From a virus, in the IMG/VR virus record IMGVR_UViG_3300007960_000200, positions 1 to 23,216 of that record: 23,216 nt of DNA; one strand, 5' to 3'. The notes beneath the pieces were generated by a model, which was not told the origin of the DNA, searched no databases, and saw only the letters and a program-made list of their open reading frames with translations. Below, piece by piece: positions 7,038 to 14,680 of this stretch (within the stretch, counting starts at the first letter, position 1; the number at the start of each line of letters is the position of its first letter). Position numbers and translations under genes: made by a program.

Positions 7038-8944
7038 CCTTAGAACCTGTCTCTCTCTCAGCAGAGATGAAGGAAAGTTATCTTTCCTATTCAATGAGCG
7101 TTATTGTTGGCAGAGCTCTACCCGACCTCTACGACGGGTTAAAACCTGTTCATAGGCGAATTCTGTATGCCATGCATGGACTGGGGCTTTCCCCAGAAGG
7201 GAAGTACATGAAAGCTGCCAGGGTGGAAGGGGAGACCATGGGCAAATATCACCCCCACGGTTCCGCCTATGGTTCTATGGTAACCTTAGCTGCTCCTTAC
7301 AGCAACAACCATTGCCTCATCGACGGACATGGAAACTGGGGGAGTCCCACGGACGGGGCAGCCGCCAGCAGGTACACAGAGTGCAGGCTCTCTGCTTATG
7401 CAGAAGATATTCTTCTTTCGCAGGTAGACCTGTGTGAGATGAAGGATAACTACGACGGTTCCTTGAAGGAACCTGTTCGCTTCCTTTCACGGCTTCCTAA
7501 CATCCTTATTCAAGGCTCTGAAGGTATTGGGGTAGGTTACGCTACCTCTATCCCCCAACATTCCCTCAGGGGAGTGGTAAAGGCTATTCTGGACGAGTTA
7601 GAAGGGTTACCTTGCGACCCCAGCCACCTCACACCAGACTTCCCCTCTGGATGTAACATCATCCAAGACGCTGGCTTAGATGAATACCTGTCTTCAGGGA
7701 GAGGCTCTATTCGGATGAGAGCTTCCGTTGAAGAAGAGGTGGTGGTGAGAAGTGGGAGGAAAGCCAATTGGAAACAACTGGTGTTCACCAACCTGCCTTA
7801 TCAGGCAGACACAGAGAGCGTTTCTGAGGAAATACGCTCCGCAGTCGAGAAAGGGTTAATTGAAGGGATTGTGGAGGTGCGGGACGAGTCCGACAGGACA
7901 GGTGACCGCCTGGTTGTAGTTTACAAGGAAGGGGATGTCCTCCCTTACCTGTGGAAGTACACTAAGCTAGAGAAGGTATTCTCTGCCAACACCGTTGTCA
8001 TTGAAAACTTAGCTCCTGTTTCCGTGAGCCCTAGAGATATTATTTCCAAGTGGGTGGTATGGAGAGATAGTACATTAGTATTACAGTTTATTGCCGAAGC
8101 AGAGAAGCTCGCTAAACGGATAGAGGTTGTAAGCGGACTCCTCCTCGTCCCCAAGAACCTGGACAGAGTTTTGCAAATCATCCGAGCTTCGGATAATAAA
8201 GACAAAGCAGCTAAAGCATTAGAGTCTGAGTTCAAACTCACTCCCAACCAGTCCAACGCCATTCTCCAGATGAGGTTACACCAGCTAACAGGTTTAGACC
8301 TTAAGACTTTGGGGCAAGAGGAGAAGAAGCTGAAGAGCCAGTTAGCTCTTGCCAATTCTCGGATTAAGAGCAAGCAGAAAAGAAATCAGTTCTTGCGGGA
8401 AGAACTAGAAGAACTGGCTAAACGGCACGGAAATGCCAGAAAGAGCAAGTTAATTAAGGGCATTTCTCCGGAGAAGAAGAAGGAGGAGAAGCCTGCAGTG
8501 CCCAAGACACGGTTCTTAAAAGTCAACCAAGCTAAGGGTACAGTCGAACAATTGAAGGGGGCTAGAGGAGCCAACCTTATCATCCCTGGAGGTGATAAGC
8601 TAATCGTCCTCTCGGAAGAAGGGTGGGTTAAACGCCTCCCCCCAACTACCAAGGGAGCTTTGTTTGACAAACCCACCAAGCTAGTCTTAGCCCAACGTCA
8701 GGAGAAGGTTTCCTCAGAAACCTTTCTGTGTGTATGGGACTACCAAGGTTCGGTGTTCGCCGCTACCATAAAAGGGGATGATTTACGGAAGACCACTTCC
8801 ACTGGTAAAAGATGGCTGCGTGAGGGTGCAACCCTCCTCTACTTTGGGACAGGGAAGTGGAAGACTTTAACCACAGGGACTGTTCCTCTAAAGCCCTTGG
8901 CCAGCAAAGGGGTTAAGCAGCGCTTATTGAAAGACCTCGTATAA
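7034..8944 (+). CDS. type IIA DNA topoisomerase, A subunit (GyrA/ParC-like)
   Basis: A 636-residue protein. SYAMSVIVGRALPD-type residues near 17-31 and DGLKPVHRRIL at 34-44 are the standard start of GyrA/ParC. KYHPHGSAYG, GHGNWGSPTDG and AASRYTE follow; Tyr114 is the expected DNA-cleaving tyrosine. EGIGVGYATSIPQHSL marks the tower side. A long charged coiled coil lies around residues 410-475. The C-terminal part (about residues 490-636) is shorter than in GyrA and lacks a clear GyrA box, so it acts more like ParC or the T4 medium subunit. It would relax or decatenate replicating phage DNA, but needs an ATPase (B) subunit that is not in this window. Confidence 0.93.
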   Translation: MTLEPVSLSAEMKESYLSYSMSVIVGRALPDLYDGLKPVHRRILYAMHGLGLSPEGKYMKAARVEGETMGKYHPHGSAYGSMVTLAAPYSNNHCLIDGHGNWGSPTDGAAASRYTECRLSAYAEDILLSQVDLCEMKDNYDGSLKEPVRFLSRLPNILIQGSEGIGVGYATSIPQHSLRGVVKAILDELEGLPCDPSHLTPDFPSGCNIIQDAGLDEYLSSGRGSIRMRASVEEEVVVRSGRKANWKQLVFTNLPYQADTESVSEEIRSAVEKGLIEGIVEVRDESDRTGDRLVVVYKEGDVLPYLWKYTKLEKVFSANTVVIENLAPVSVSPRDIISKWVVWRDSTLVLQFIAEAEKLAKRIEVVSGLLLVPKNLDRVLQIIRASDNKDKAAKALESEFKLTPNQSNAILQMRLHQLTGLDLKTLGQEEKKLKSQLALANSRIKSKQKRNQFLREELEELAKRHGNARKSKLIKGISPEKKKEEKPAVPKTRFLKVNQAKGTVEQLKGARGANLIIPGGDKLIVLSEEGWVKRLPPTTKGALFDKPTKLVLAQRQEKVSSETFLCVWDYQGSVFAATIKGDDLRKTTSTGKRWLREGATLLYFGTGKWKTLTTGTVPLKPLASKGVKQRLLKDLV

Positions 8945-8970
8945 TGACAAGGGAACCATAAGGACACAAC

Positions 8971-9477
8971 ATGGACGAAACAGTTTACTTACCTATTCAC
9001 AAGATTTTAAGCAACCCTATGTTATTCGCCCTGGTTAGCGAACTCTTGGGAATCCCACCCTCTGTTATGGCAGATGGATTCTATGACCTTGTAGATGAAA
9101 GCGTCAAGAGTAACCTCTCGGTGGAAGGCTTAGTGATGTTTGCCAGGGAAGACGAAGACCTGCTGGTGGTCTTTGAGAACCGAATGGCACTCAGGATGGA
9201 AAAACGGGAGGAAGGAGTTTTTCAGTCCAGGAAAGAGGTGGAAACCTCTTTCGAGGTCAACACATGGATTAACAGTGTGTTGCGACAACACCTCCCCCCA
9301 GACTGGAAAGATGACTTTGGGTTGGTGGAGGTACCCTTACCTTCCAACAATTTCCTGCTGGACTTATCTTTGGAACAATTTGTAGGGGAAGTGTACAAAC
9401 TCAGCGACCCAGACCAGAAAAAGAAGTTCTCGTTAACTGTTACAGGAGAGGAGACCTACGATGTCAAGTTGGGATGA
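8971..9477 (+). CDS. protein of unknown function (168 aa)
   Basis: Starts MDETVYLPIHKILSNPMLF after an AAGGA site, 26 bases past the topoisomerase stop. Mostly acidic and helical: PSVMADGFYDLVDESVKSNL, LVVFENRMALRMEKREEG, and a C-terminal FVGEVYKLSDPDQKKKFSL. No catalytic motif seen. It overlaps the next gene by 17 bases. Position between the topoisomerase and polymerase suggests a replication accessory role, which is only inference. Confidence 0.65.
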   Translation: MDETVYLPIHKILSNPMLFALVSELLGIPPSVMADGFYDLVDESVKSNLSVEGLVMFAREDEDLLVVFENRMALRMEKREEGVFQSRKEVETSFEVNTWINSVLRQHLPPDWKDDFGLVEVPLPSNNFLLDLSLEQFVGEVYKLSDPDQKKKFSLTVTGEETYDVKLG

Positions 9478-10198
9478 ACAGTTGGAGACGTTGTTAAACA
9501 ACGATGAAAAACGGTTTGAAGCTCTCTTGAAGGAGTTTAGAGGGGAACTACAACTCCTAGACTCCCTTGAGGAATCTGTGAGAAAGGAAGTCGGCAAGAC
9601 CCGAACCAAGCTCAAATTACTCATAGACAGGATGGAGAGAGCCACCGACTACAGCCAACGCCACTTTGCCACACTGAGGCAAAGGAACAAAGTGTGGAGG
9701 AACCGAGTGGCTCTACCTGCTTCACAGGTGGAAGAAGAAGAACCAGCTTTCATCACCATTAACTCTATACTGAAGCTCGTAATGAGTGTGTCTCTTCGAG
9801 ACACTGTAAGGGCTTCAGACTTTGAAGCCCAAAGCTTCAGCTTCCTGTTGCCCTCTGTGCTCAAAAGAACCCTCCTCGGTGAGAGCCAAGGTTATATCCT
9901 TAAGAGGCAGCCCAACCTAGAACCCATACAAGAAGAAGGAGCAGAACTGCTAAGGAGTCTAAGAGAAACCTTCCAGGGTTCCCTCTACTCCTCCCCAGAA
10001 ATATGGTCAGAATCTCTACCCCTAGTCCGGGGATGGTGGACTGATTCCGCATTACCCAGAATTTTCGGGGGGAAAGACCCTGACTGGGAAGGTGATGAGT
10101 GTTATTCCCGGGAATACATGGTACAATGGGTCAACAACCCTGAGTCAGACCCCATCTATACAGATTGCCTGGAGGTTATTAGATGCAGCAAGGTTTAG
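9461..10198 (+). CDS. coiled-coil protein of unknown function (245 aa)
   Basis: Starts after a GGAGAGGAG ribosome site inside the previous gene. Residues 1-75 are strongly heptad-like (LETLLNNDEKRFEALLKEF, LEESVRKEVGKTRTKLKLLIDRM) and should form a coiled coil. The rest contains hydrophobic helices (FSFLLPSVLKRTLL) and a Trp-rich end (VRGWWTDSALPRIFGG). No enzyme motif. Directly upstream of, and overlapping by 16 bases, the polymerase N-half, so it is a candidate polymerase accessory factor on position alone. Confidence 0.65.
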   Translation: MSSWDEQLETLLNNDEKRFEALLKEFRGELQLLDSLEESVRKEVGKTRTKLKLLIDRMERATDYSQRHFATLRQRNKVWRNRVALPASQVEEEEPAFITINSILKLVMSVSLRDTVRASDFEAQSFSFLLPSVLKRTLLGESQGYILKRQPNLEPIQEEGAELLRSLRETFQGSLYSSPEIWSESLPLVRGWWTDSALPRIFGGKDPDWEGDECYSREYMVQWVNNPESDPIYTDCLEVIRCSKV

Positions 10199-12282
10199 GT
10201 TACGAGATGATTCCTGAAAAGGTGAGGGTTAAGTTGTTTGGTGGCCCACTACGGAACGTCTCCCCAGCCACTGTAGCCCATTGCCAGTCCTTGCTGGAGG
10301 AGAAAGGTTTTCCCTTGCCCCCTGCTCCGACAGGGTTAACGTTTCCCGAATGGGTCTTAGATGAACTCCCAGACCTCGAAGGGAACACCATTCAAGAACA
10401 CTTTAACAACATCGCCCTGGAACAACTGGGGGACATCCCTGACAGAGCCCAACAGTTCGTAGAATGCACATTGCCCCCTGTACCTCCCGTGGAGAATCTA
10501 CGGCTCGTCCCAGGATGGACTCGTTACGCTAAGGATGGAGGGATTACCTCTGTACCCCACCCACTAGAAAAGGTGTTCACCTTCGACACCGAAACCTTCG
10601 TCAATGGGGGTTCCTACCCTATCATCGGCACCGCTGTTAGCCCAGAAGCCTGTTACATCTGGCTCTCCCCTGAGTTCCTTCAGGGGCAAGGGGCACCCAA
10701 AGATATGGTTCCTGTGGGCACCGGGAACCTTGCCATAGGACACTTTGTATCCTACGACAGAGTCCGCACCAAAGAAGCTTACACCTTAGAAACAGGGTTG
10801 GAGAATTATTGGCTGGACACCTTGTCTATGCACATCGCCCATAGTGGTTTAGCCTCCGGACAACGCTGGCTGTACGTCCTTTCCAACAAAGACCCAGAGT
10901 TACTGACAAAGGAAGAAAGGAACCAGATGAAATATCGCCCCCAGTGGCTAGAAGCTGGTTCTACTAACAGCTTGGTGGAGGTGTACAACTTTCATGTCTA
11001 TGAAACCAAGAAGTGGAATGGGGATAAGGGTGCCAAACCTATGGTTCCTGCGGATAAACTAATCCGTGACATCTTTGTCAAAGCTAAGACCCTGGCAGAA
11101 ATGCAACCCCTGTTGGTAGACTTGATAATGTACGCTATCAAGGACGCTTGGTTAACCGCAGAGCTTTTCCAATTCCTCTACCCTCGGTACAGGGACTCCA
11201 CTCCTAGCCCAGTGGCGCTCATGGGACACTTTTACCTAGGTGGCTCTAGGGTTCCCTTGACCCCCAACTGGGAAGAGTGGAAACAGGACTGTGAAACTGA
11301 ATACCAAGACCGCCTTCAACAGGTGACGGTTATCTGCCGTGGGCTGTTGATGGAAGAGTATCTTGAGTGGCTAGAATGTTACAACAAAGACACCGAGGGG
11401 ATGACTAAAGCAGAGAAGAAGAAGCTTACCCACTTCCCCCATATTAGCCAATGGGCGAAGAGTGACCCCTGGCGCAAGCAGAGTGACTGGAAGCCAAAGA
11501 TAATTGGGAACTCTAAGAAATTTCCAGAATGGAAAGGGAAAGTCCTTCCGAACTGGTGTGCCACCTTAATCATGGATGAATATTCAGACATTGGTGTTAA
11601 GACTAAAGCTGCTCACTTGCTCCTGAAGCTTAAGTGGATGGGAGAACCCTTGCGTCTTATAGATGGCAAGGGCTGGTGCTTCGGTGCCGATGAGGATAAA
11701 GTACCACATCCTAAGAGACCCGGGGAAAATGTAGGGGGTCTCTTAGGCAAGGACTTTGTAAAGGCAGGGGAGGCGGGGATTCTCTCTTCCGACCTAGATG
11801 AAGCCAAAGTCGTCCTCGGTATCGCCAACGAGATTTCTTACTGGACTTCAGTCCGGGGTAGAGTTAGTGAGCGGTTTGCCATCGAAGTCAACAACCCGTG
11901 TGGCGAAGATGCCCTTGTTACCATACCTGTTATAACCCCGCATGGAACAACCACCAGGAGGGTGGTCGAACCTCTCTTTGCCACAATGTGCAGCACTAAG
12001 AGTTACAGGATTGGGACAGAGTTAAAGACCCGTATAGAAGCCCCAGATGGGTGGAAGATTGTTGGAGGAGACTTCGATTCCCAAGAAGTCAGAATCGCCG
12101 CAGCGTTTGCTGACTCCTGGGAGGGTGGTATAATCGGAGGGAGCCCCATCGGTTACCAACTACTGAGTGGTTCCAAGGAGGAGGGGACTGACCCTCACAC
12201 TAGCATCGCTAGAGAGGCTTTCCCACAAGAGTACCAGGGCATAGTGTTCACCAGAGAACAAGGGATTTGTGAAGAATGTTAA
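10183..12282 (+). CDS. family A DNA polymerase, gamma-like, N-terminal half (3'-5' exonuclease + palm motif A)
   Basis: A 699-residue protein with GGAGG about 7 bases before the ATG. Exonuclease motif I is FDTET (Asp135, Glu137), motif II GHFVSYDR (Asp192) and motif III YAIKDAW (Tyr317, Asp321). The intervening LDTLSMHIAHSGLASGQRWL closely follows human POLG, as do NWEEW, LGIANEISYW, TTRRVVEPLF and TELKTRIEAPDGWKIVGGD. Palm motif A is GGDFDSQE with catalytic Asp630. The protein then reads GTDPHTSIA, equivalent to the POLG stretch just before the O-helix, and stops about 20 residues later. Motifs B and C are absent here but occur in the gene at 22598. It should need that fragment to polymerise, and might work alone as an exonuclease. 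Confidence 0.92.
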   Translation: MQQGLGYEMIPEKVRVKLFGGPLRNVSPATVAHCQSLLEEKGFPLPPAPTGLTFPEWVLDELPDLEGNTIQEHFNNIALEQLGDIPDRAQQFVECTLPPVPPVENLRLVPGWTRYAKDGGITSVPHPLEKVFTFDTETFVNGGSYPIIGTAVSPEACYIWLSPEFLQGQGAPKDMVPVGTGNLAIGHFVSYDRVRTKEAYTLETGLENYWLDTLSMHIAHSGLASGQRWLYVLSNKDPELLTKEERNQMKYRPQWLEAGSTNSLVEVYNFHVYETKKWNGDKGAKPMVPADKLIRDIFVKAKTLAEMQPLLVDLIMYAIKDAWLTAELFQFLYPRYRDSTPSPVALMGHFYLGGSRVPLTPNWEEWKQDCETEYQDRLQQVTVICRGLLMEEYLEWLECYNKDTEGMTKAEKKKLTHFPHISQWAKSDPWRKQSDWKPKIIGNSKKFPEWKGKVLPNWCATLIMDEYSDIGVKTKAAHLLLKLKWMGEPLRLIDGKGWCFGADEDKVPHPKRPGENVGGLLGKDFVKAGEAGILSSDLDEAKVVLGIANEISYWTSVRGRVSERFAIEVNNPCGEDALVTIPVITPHGTTTRRVVEPLFATMCSTKSYRIGTELKTRIEAPDGWKIVGGDFDSQEVRIAAAFADSWEGGIIGGSPIGYQLLSGSKEEGTDPHTSIAREAFPQEYQGIVFTREQGICEEC

Positions 12283-12623
12283 AGGCTTCTGATTTGCTCC
12301 AATTTACCGGCTCGGACTTCTTAATCCGACACCTGGGTGTCCTTATAACCCCTGGGGTTGCACATTTAGCTAACAATGCACAGTGTTGGTGGTTGGTGGA
12401 TATTATCACGTCTCACGTTACTTCCTACAAACCCTCATTCCTTCTGTGGACTCTACAGGTGAGAGACACAGGGAGAGCAGTTGTAACAGCGCAAGAAGAC
12501 TTGGGGGAAAGACCTGTCTTCACCGTCGAAGTGGAGTTCTCTGACTACCTCTGCCATTCTGAGGTCAACCCTTTAAGACTCTACCAGTGTGGTAACACCG
12601 TCATGCTCCCCAGCGAATATTAG
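12276..12623 (+). CDS. DUF6876-like protein (115 aa)
   Basis: Starts at an ATG overlapping the polymerase fragment's stop. Shape and landmarks match the DUF6876 family as I remember it: L-x2-FTGS near the start, TPGVAHLANNAQCWWLVDII (usual form: EGV-x-YLA-x4-AYWLLD), FLLWTLQVRD, then the closing VMLPSEY. This family is found in phages, plasmids and cyanobacteria and has no known function. No signal or membrane segment. It ends at the promoter of the HNH gene, so it is the last gene of the run that holds the polymerase N-half. Confidence 0.75.
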   Translation: MLKASDLLQFTGSDFLIRHLGVLITPGVAHLANNAQCWWLVDIITSHVTSYKPSFLLWTLQVRDTGRAVVTAQEDLGERPVFTVEVEFSDYLCHSEVNPLRLYQCGNTVMLPSEY

Positions 12624-12652
12624 TTGTCATTTCCCGCAAGAAATGTTATAAT
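12624..12652 (+). promoter_or_regulatory. phage promoter, TTGTCA-N17-TATAAT
   Basis: TTGTCA at 12624-12629 and TATAAT at 12647-12652, 17 bases apart, with TG one base before the -10. It lies directly after the DUF6876-like gene and drives the HNH gene. An inverted repeat begins two bases after the -10. Confidence 0.8.
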
Positions 12653-12653
12653 A

Positions 12654-12673
12654 CGTCTATCCAAGGATAGACG
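12654..12673 (+). repeat. perfect inverted repeat at the HNH transcript 5' end
   Basis: A 9-base arm (CGTCTATCC) and its exact complement are separated by AA. It spans the expected transcription start and ends next to the GGGAGGG ribosome site. It could be an operator, or an RNA hairpin beside the ribosome site that limits endonuclease translation. No other copy was seen. Confidence 0.65.
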
Positions 12674-12681
12674 GGAGGGAT

Positions 12682-13335
12682 ATGAGGAATCTATTCAACG
12701 CTGCTATAGGAACCAAGTCGTTCGTACTGGACGACGGAGGGTTCTACTCTAAGACCAAAGGAGGCAAGCGACACCTCGTCACCAAAGACTTCCTCAAGTT
12801 CTTAGAAATCTTAGAGTACGATGTAGGAGCATTACCCACAGAGGAAGACAAGTTGTGGGAGTACATACAGACATCCCCGTACTTCGACGGTGTGTATGCA
12901 CACTTTCTATTCCCCGACACCCCCTGGGATGTGAGTAAGAAGAAGACGAAGAGCCTAACCAAAACTTATGTAGACCAATTCCGCGACGGAGGGTTTGAAA
13001 CCAAAGAAACCATGACCTTCGAGCAAGCGAAGGTGCGGTTCAGCCACCAAGCTTCCTCTGTAAGGGTCAGAACCTTCTTCAATAAAGAACCTGTCTGCCA
13101 ACATTGCAAACTAAGGATTGACACCGTAAAGGTTCAGAGGCAATATGGGGTGGAAGGTTGGCACCTAAACTTTTTCAGTGGGGAAGTCCTAATGACTTCT
13201 GACCACATTATCCCTAAGAGTAAGGGTGGGAAGAACAGGATACAGAACCGTCAAGTCCTTTGTCAACCTTGCAATCAGAGAAAGGGCAACAACTATGAAA
13301 ATTGGGGTTGTCAAATGCTAGAGGATACGCTATAA
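12682..13335 (+). CDS. HNH endonuclease, probably homing-type
   Basis: A 217-residue protein. Zinc-ribbon cysteines CQHC near residue 139, then MTSDHIIPKSKGGKNRIQN with the catalytic His, and LCQPCNQRKGN with the second CxxC, form a classical HNH fold. The N-terminal 130 residues have no recognised fold and may be a DNA-binding part. It has its own promoter, a 5' inverted repeat and a GGGAGGG site close to the ATG. Free-standing HNH genes in phages usually act as mobile homing enzymes; this one lies 400 bases after the polymerase N-half, which suggests a link to the break in that gene. Confidence 0.87.
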   Translation: MRNLFNAAIGTKSFVLDDGGFYSKTKGGKRHLVTKDFLKFLEILEYDVGALPTEEDKLWEYIQTSPYFDGVYAHFLFPDTPWDVSKKKTKSLTKTYVDQFRDGGFETKETMTFEQAKVRFSHQASSVRVRTFFNKEPVCQHCKLRIDTVKVQRQYGVEGWHLNFFSGEVLMTSDHIIPKSKGGKNRIQNRQVLCQPCNQRKGNNYENWGCQMLEDTL

Positions 13336-13336
13336 T
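13308..13336 (+). promoter_or_regulatory. phage promoter, TTGTCA-N17-TATAAT
   Basis: TTGTCA at 13308-13313 and TATAAT at 13331-13336, 17 bases apart. It lies inside the last codons of the HNH gene, so the -10 covers the stop codon. It is followed by a leader of about 110 bases with a small CCCCT/AGGGG hairpin, then TTAAGGAG and the ATPase ATG. Confidence 0.75.
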
Positions 13337-13451
13337 AAGTGTATTCAAAGAAAAGAGGCGACTTAAGAGCCACGAATCCCCTCGCAAACAGGGGAAACAC
13401 ACAAAGAATCAACGTGTTACGAGCCAAACTAAACCATTAAGGAGTATTCCG

Positions 13452-14594
13452 ATGCCTGATGCAACTAATCGGAGCCGAGCCAAAGCCCTCGTTCGATATT
13501 TCAACAATCAGTTCGGTCGTAAGTACCGTTACAGTAACATGGACTACCCTGCTGTAGTATTTGTGGCAGAACTCTTGGAAAAAGGAGGCGAGAAAACAAC
13601 TGTCTCCGGAATTCAGAAAGCGTTGATGATTCTTTTGACTTCCGGTAAGGACGACTTGAACCTAGAGGACACTTTTAAGTTGGCATTTGAGATGGTGGGG
13701 ACTCCCCCCCCAGCCCCTAAGGACATGACAGCCTACCTCGTTGACCAATACTTGCCCCAAATCGTGGATGATGTAATCAAGCTGGTTCAGGAAAAAACTA
13801 GACCCTTAAAGAGGGAAATTTCATTTGAGTACAAAGGGAAGCCCATCAATGTAGGACTTGCCCATGAACAGTTTGAAACTGTGTCCATCCTGATACAAGC
13901 TCAAGAGCCTGTTATGTTGGTTGGCCCGGCGGGGACAGGGAAGAACCACCTGGTTAAACAAGTGGCAGATGCCTTGGAGATGGACTTCTACTTCACCAAC
14001 TCCGTGACTCAAGAGTATAAACTCACTGGCTTCATTGACGCGGGTGGTCGATATCATGAGACCGAGTTCTACAAAGCTTTCACCAAAGGTGGTATATTCA
14101 TGTTAGATGAAGTGGATGCCTCCATCCCAGAGGCATTAATCATCATGAACGCTGCCCTAGCAAACAGGTATTTCCCGTTCCCTTGCGGGCACCGTGAAGC
14201 TCACCCGGACTTTCGTGTCGTGGCAGCAGGTAACACTTATGGCAGTGGAGGCGACGAAATATATGTCCGCAACCAGCTAGATGGGGCGACCTTGAACCGG
14301 TTTGCGGTAGTGTATGTGGACTACAGCCCTGCTATCGAGCAAGGGTTGACAGAAGACCAAGAACTGCTGCAGTTCATCCGTGCCTTCCGGCAGGCTTGTG
14401 TCAAGTCAGACATTCAGAGAGTAGTATCCTATAGAGACATTACTCGAATAGAAAAGCTTCGCCACAGCCCCCTAAGCCTGGAGACGGTAATGGAAATTTC
14501 CTTACTAAAGGGAATTGGGACGGATGAACTGCGGTCTGTTAAGACTAACATGGGGCAATTGCCTGTCTCAAACAAATACCTCCGAGCTATCTAG
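13452..14594 (+). CDS. AAA ATPase, CobS/MoxR-like
   Basis: A 380-residue protein beginning MPDATNRSRAKALVRYF, with AAGGAG 7 bases before the ATG. A longer in-frame reading from 13302 runs through the promoter and is rejected. The first 130 residues are helical and of unknown fold. Walker A is GPAGTGKN at 158-165 (Asn where Ser or Thr is usual), then DFYFTNSVTQEYKLTGFIDA, Walker B IFMLDEVDA at 216-223, AAGNTYGSGGDE (sensor) and LNRFAVVYVDY (Arg finger region). This is the CobS-type AAA group common in phages; relatives remodel partner proteins, often with a VWA-domain partner, and none is evident here. A hairpin follows the stop. Confidence 0.85.
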   Translation: MPDATNRSRAKALVRYFNNQFGRKYRYSNMDYPAVVFVAELLEKGGEKTTVSGIQKALMILLTSGKDDLNLEDTFKLAFEMVGTPPPAPKDMTAYLVDQYLPQIVDDVIKLVQEKTRPLKREISFEYKGKPINVGLAHEQFETVSILIQAQEPVMLVGPAGTGKNHLVKQVADALEMDFYFTNSVTQEYKLTGFIDAGGRYHETEFYKAFTKGGIFMLDEVDASIPEALIIMNAALANRYFPFPCGHREAHPDFRVVAAGNTYGSGGDEIYVRNQLDGATLNRFAVVYVDYSPAIEQGLTEDQELLQFIRAFRQACVKSDIQRVVSYRDITRIEKLRHSPLSLETVMEISLLKGIGTDELRSVKTNMGQLPVSNKYLRAI

Positions 14595-14600
14595 GATATG

Positions 14601-14623
14601 AAGAGGGAGCTTCGCTCCCTCTT
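14601..14623 (+). terminator. hairpin, probable weak terminator
   Basis: Ten-base arms AAGAGGGAGC and GCTCCCTCTT with a TTC loop lie six bases after the ATPase stop and just before the next promoter. The tail is CCCCTTGTC, not a U-run, so it may be a weak terminator or an RNA 3'-end stabiliser. Confidence 0.6.
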
Positions 14624-14627
14624 CCCC

Positions 14628-14656
14628 TTGTCATCTTGTAAAAAATACGTTATAAT
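14628..14656 (+). promoter_or_regulatory. phage promoter, TTGTCA-N17-TATAAT
   Basis: TTGTCA at 14628-14633 and TATAAT at 14651-14656, 17 bases apart. It follows the hairpin directly. A TCTATA block lies just after the -10, and the leader has AGGGG 5 bases before the ATG at 14681. Confidence 0.82.
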
Positions 14657-14680
14657 GATTCTATACTCTTTAGGGGCTAT

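Noticed and set aside
8940-8945. TATAAT after the topoisomerase gene as a promoter
   Set aside because: The base run 17 upstream is GCAGCG and no other -35 fits. It partly encodes the end of the topoisomerase.
12220-12282. Split intein or intron joining the polymerase halves
   Set aside because: The N-half runs only about 20 residues past its last POLG-like motif, too short for an intein N-part, and no intein block starts at a Cys there. The C-half has a 14-residue lead, too short for an intein C-part with an Asn end. No group I or II intron core was seen at either edge, and other genes start at once.
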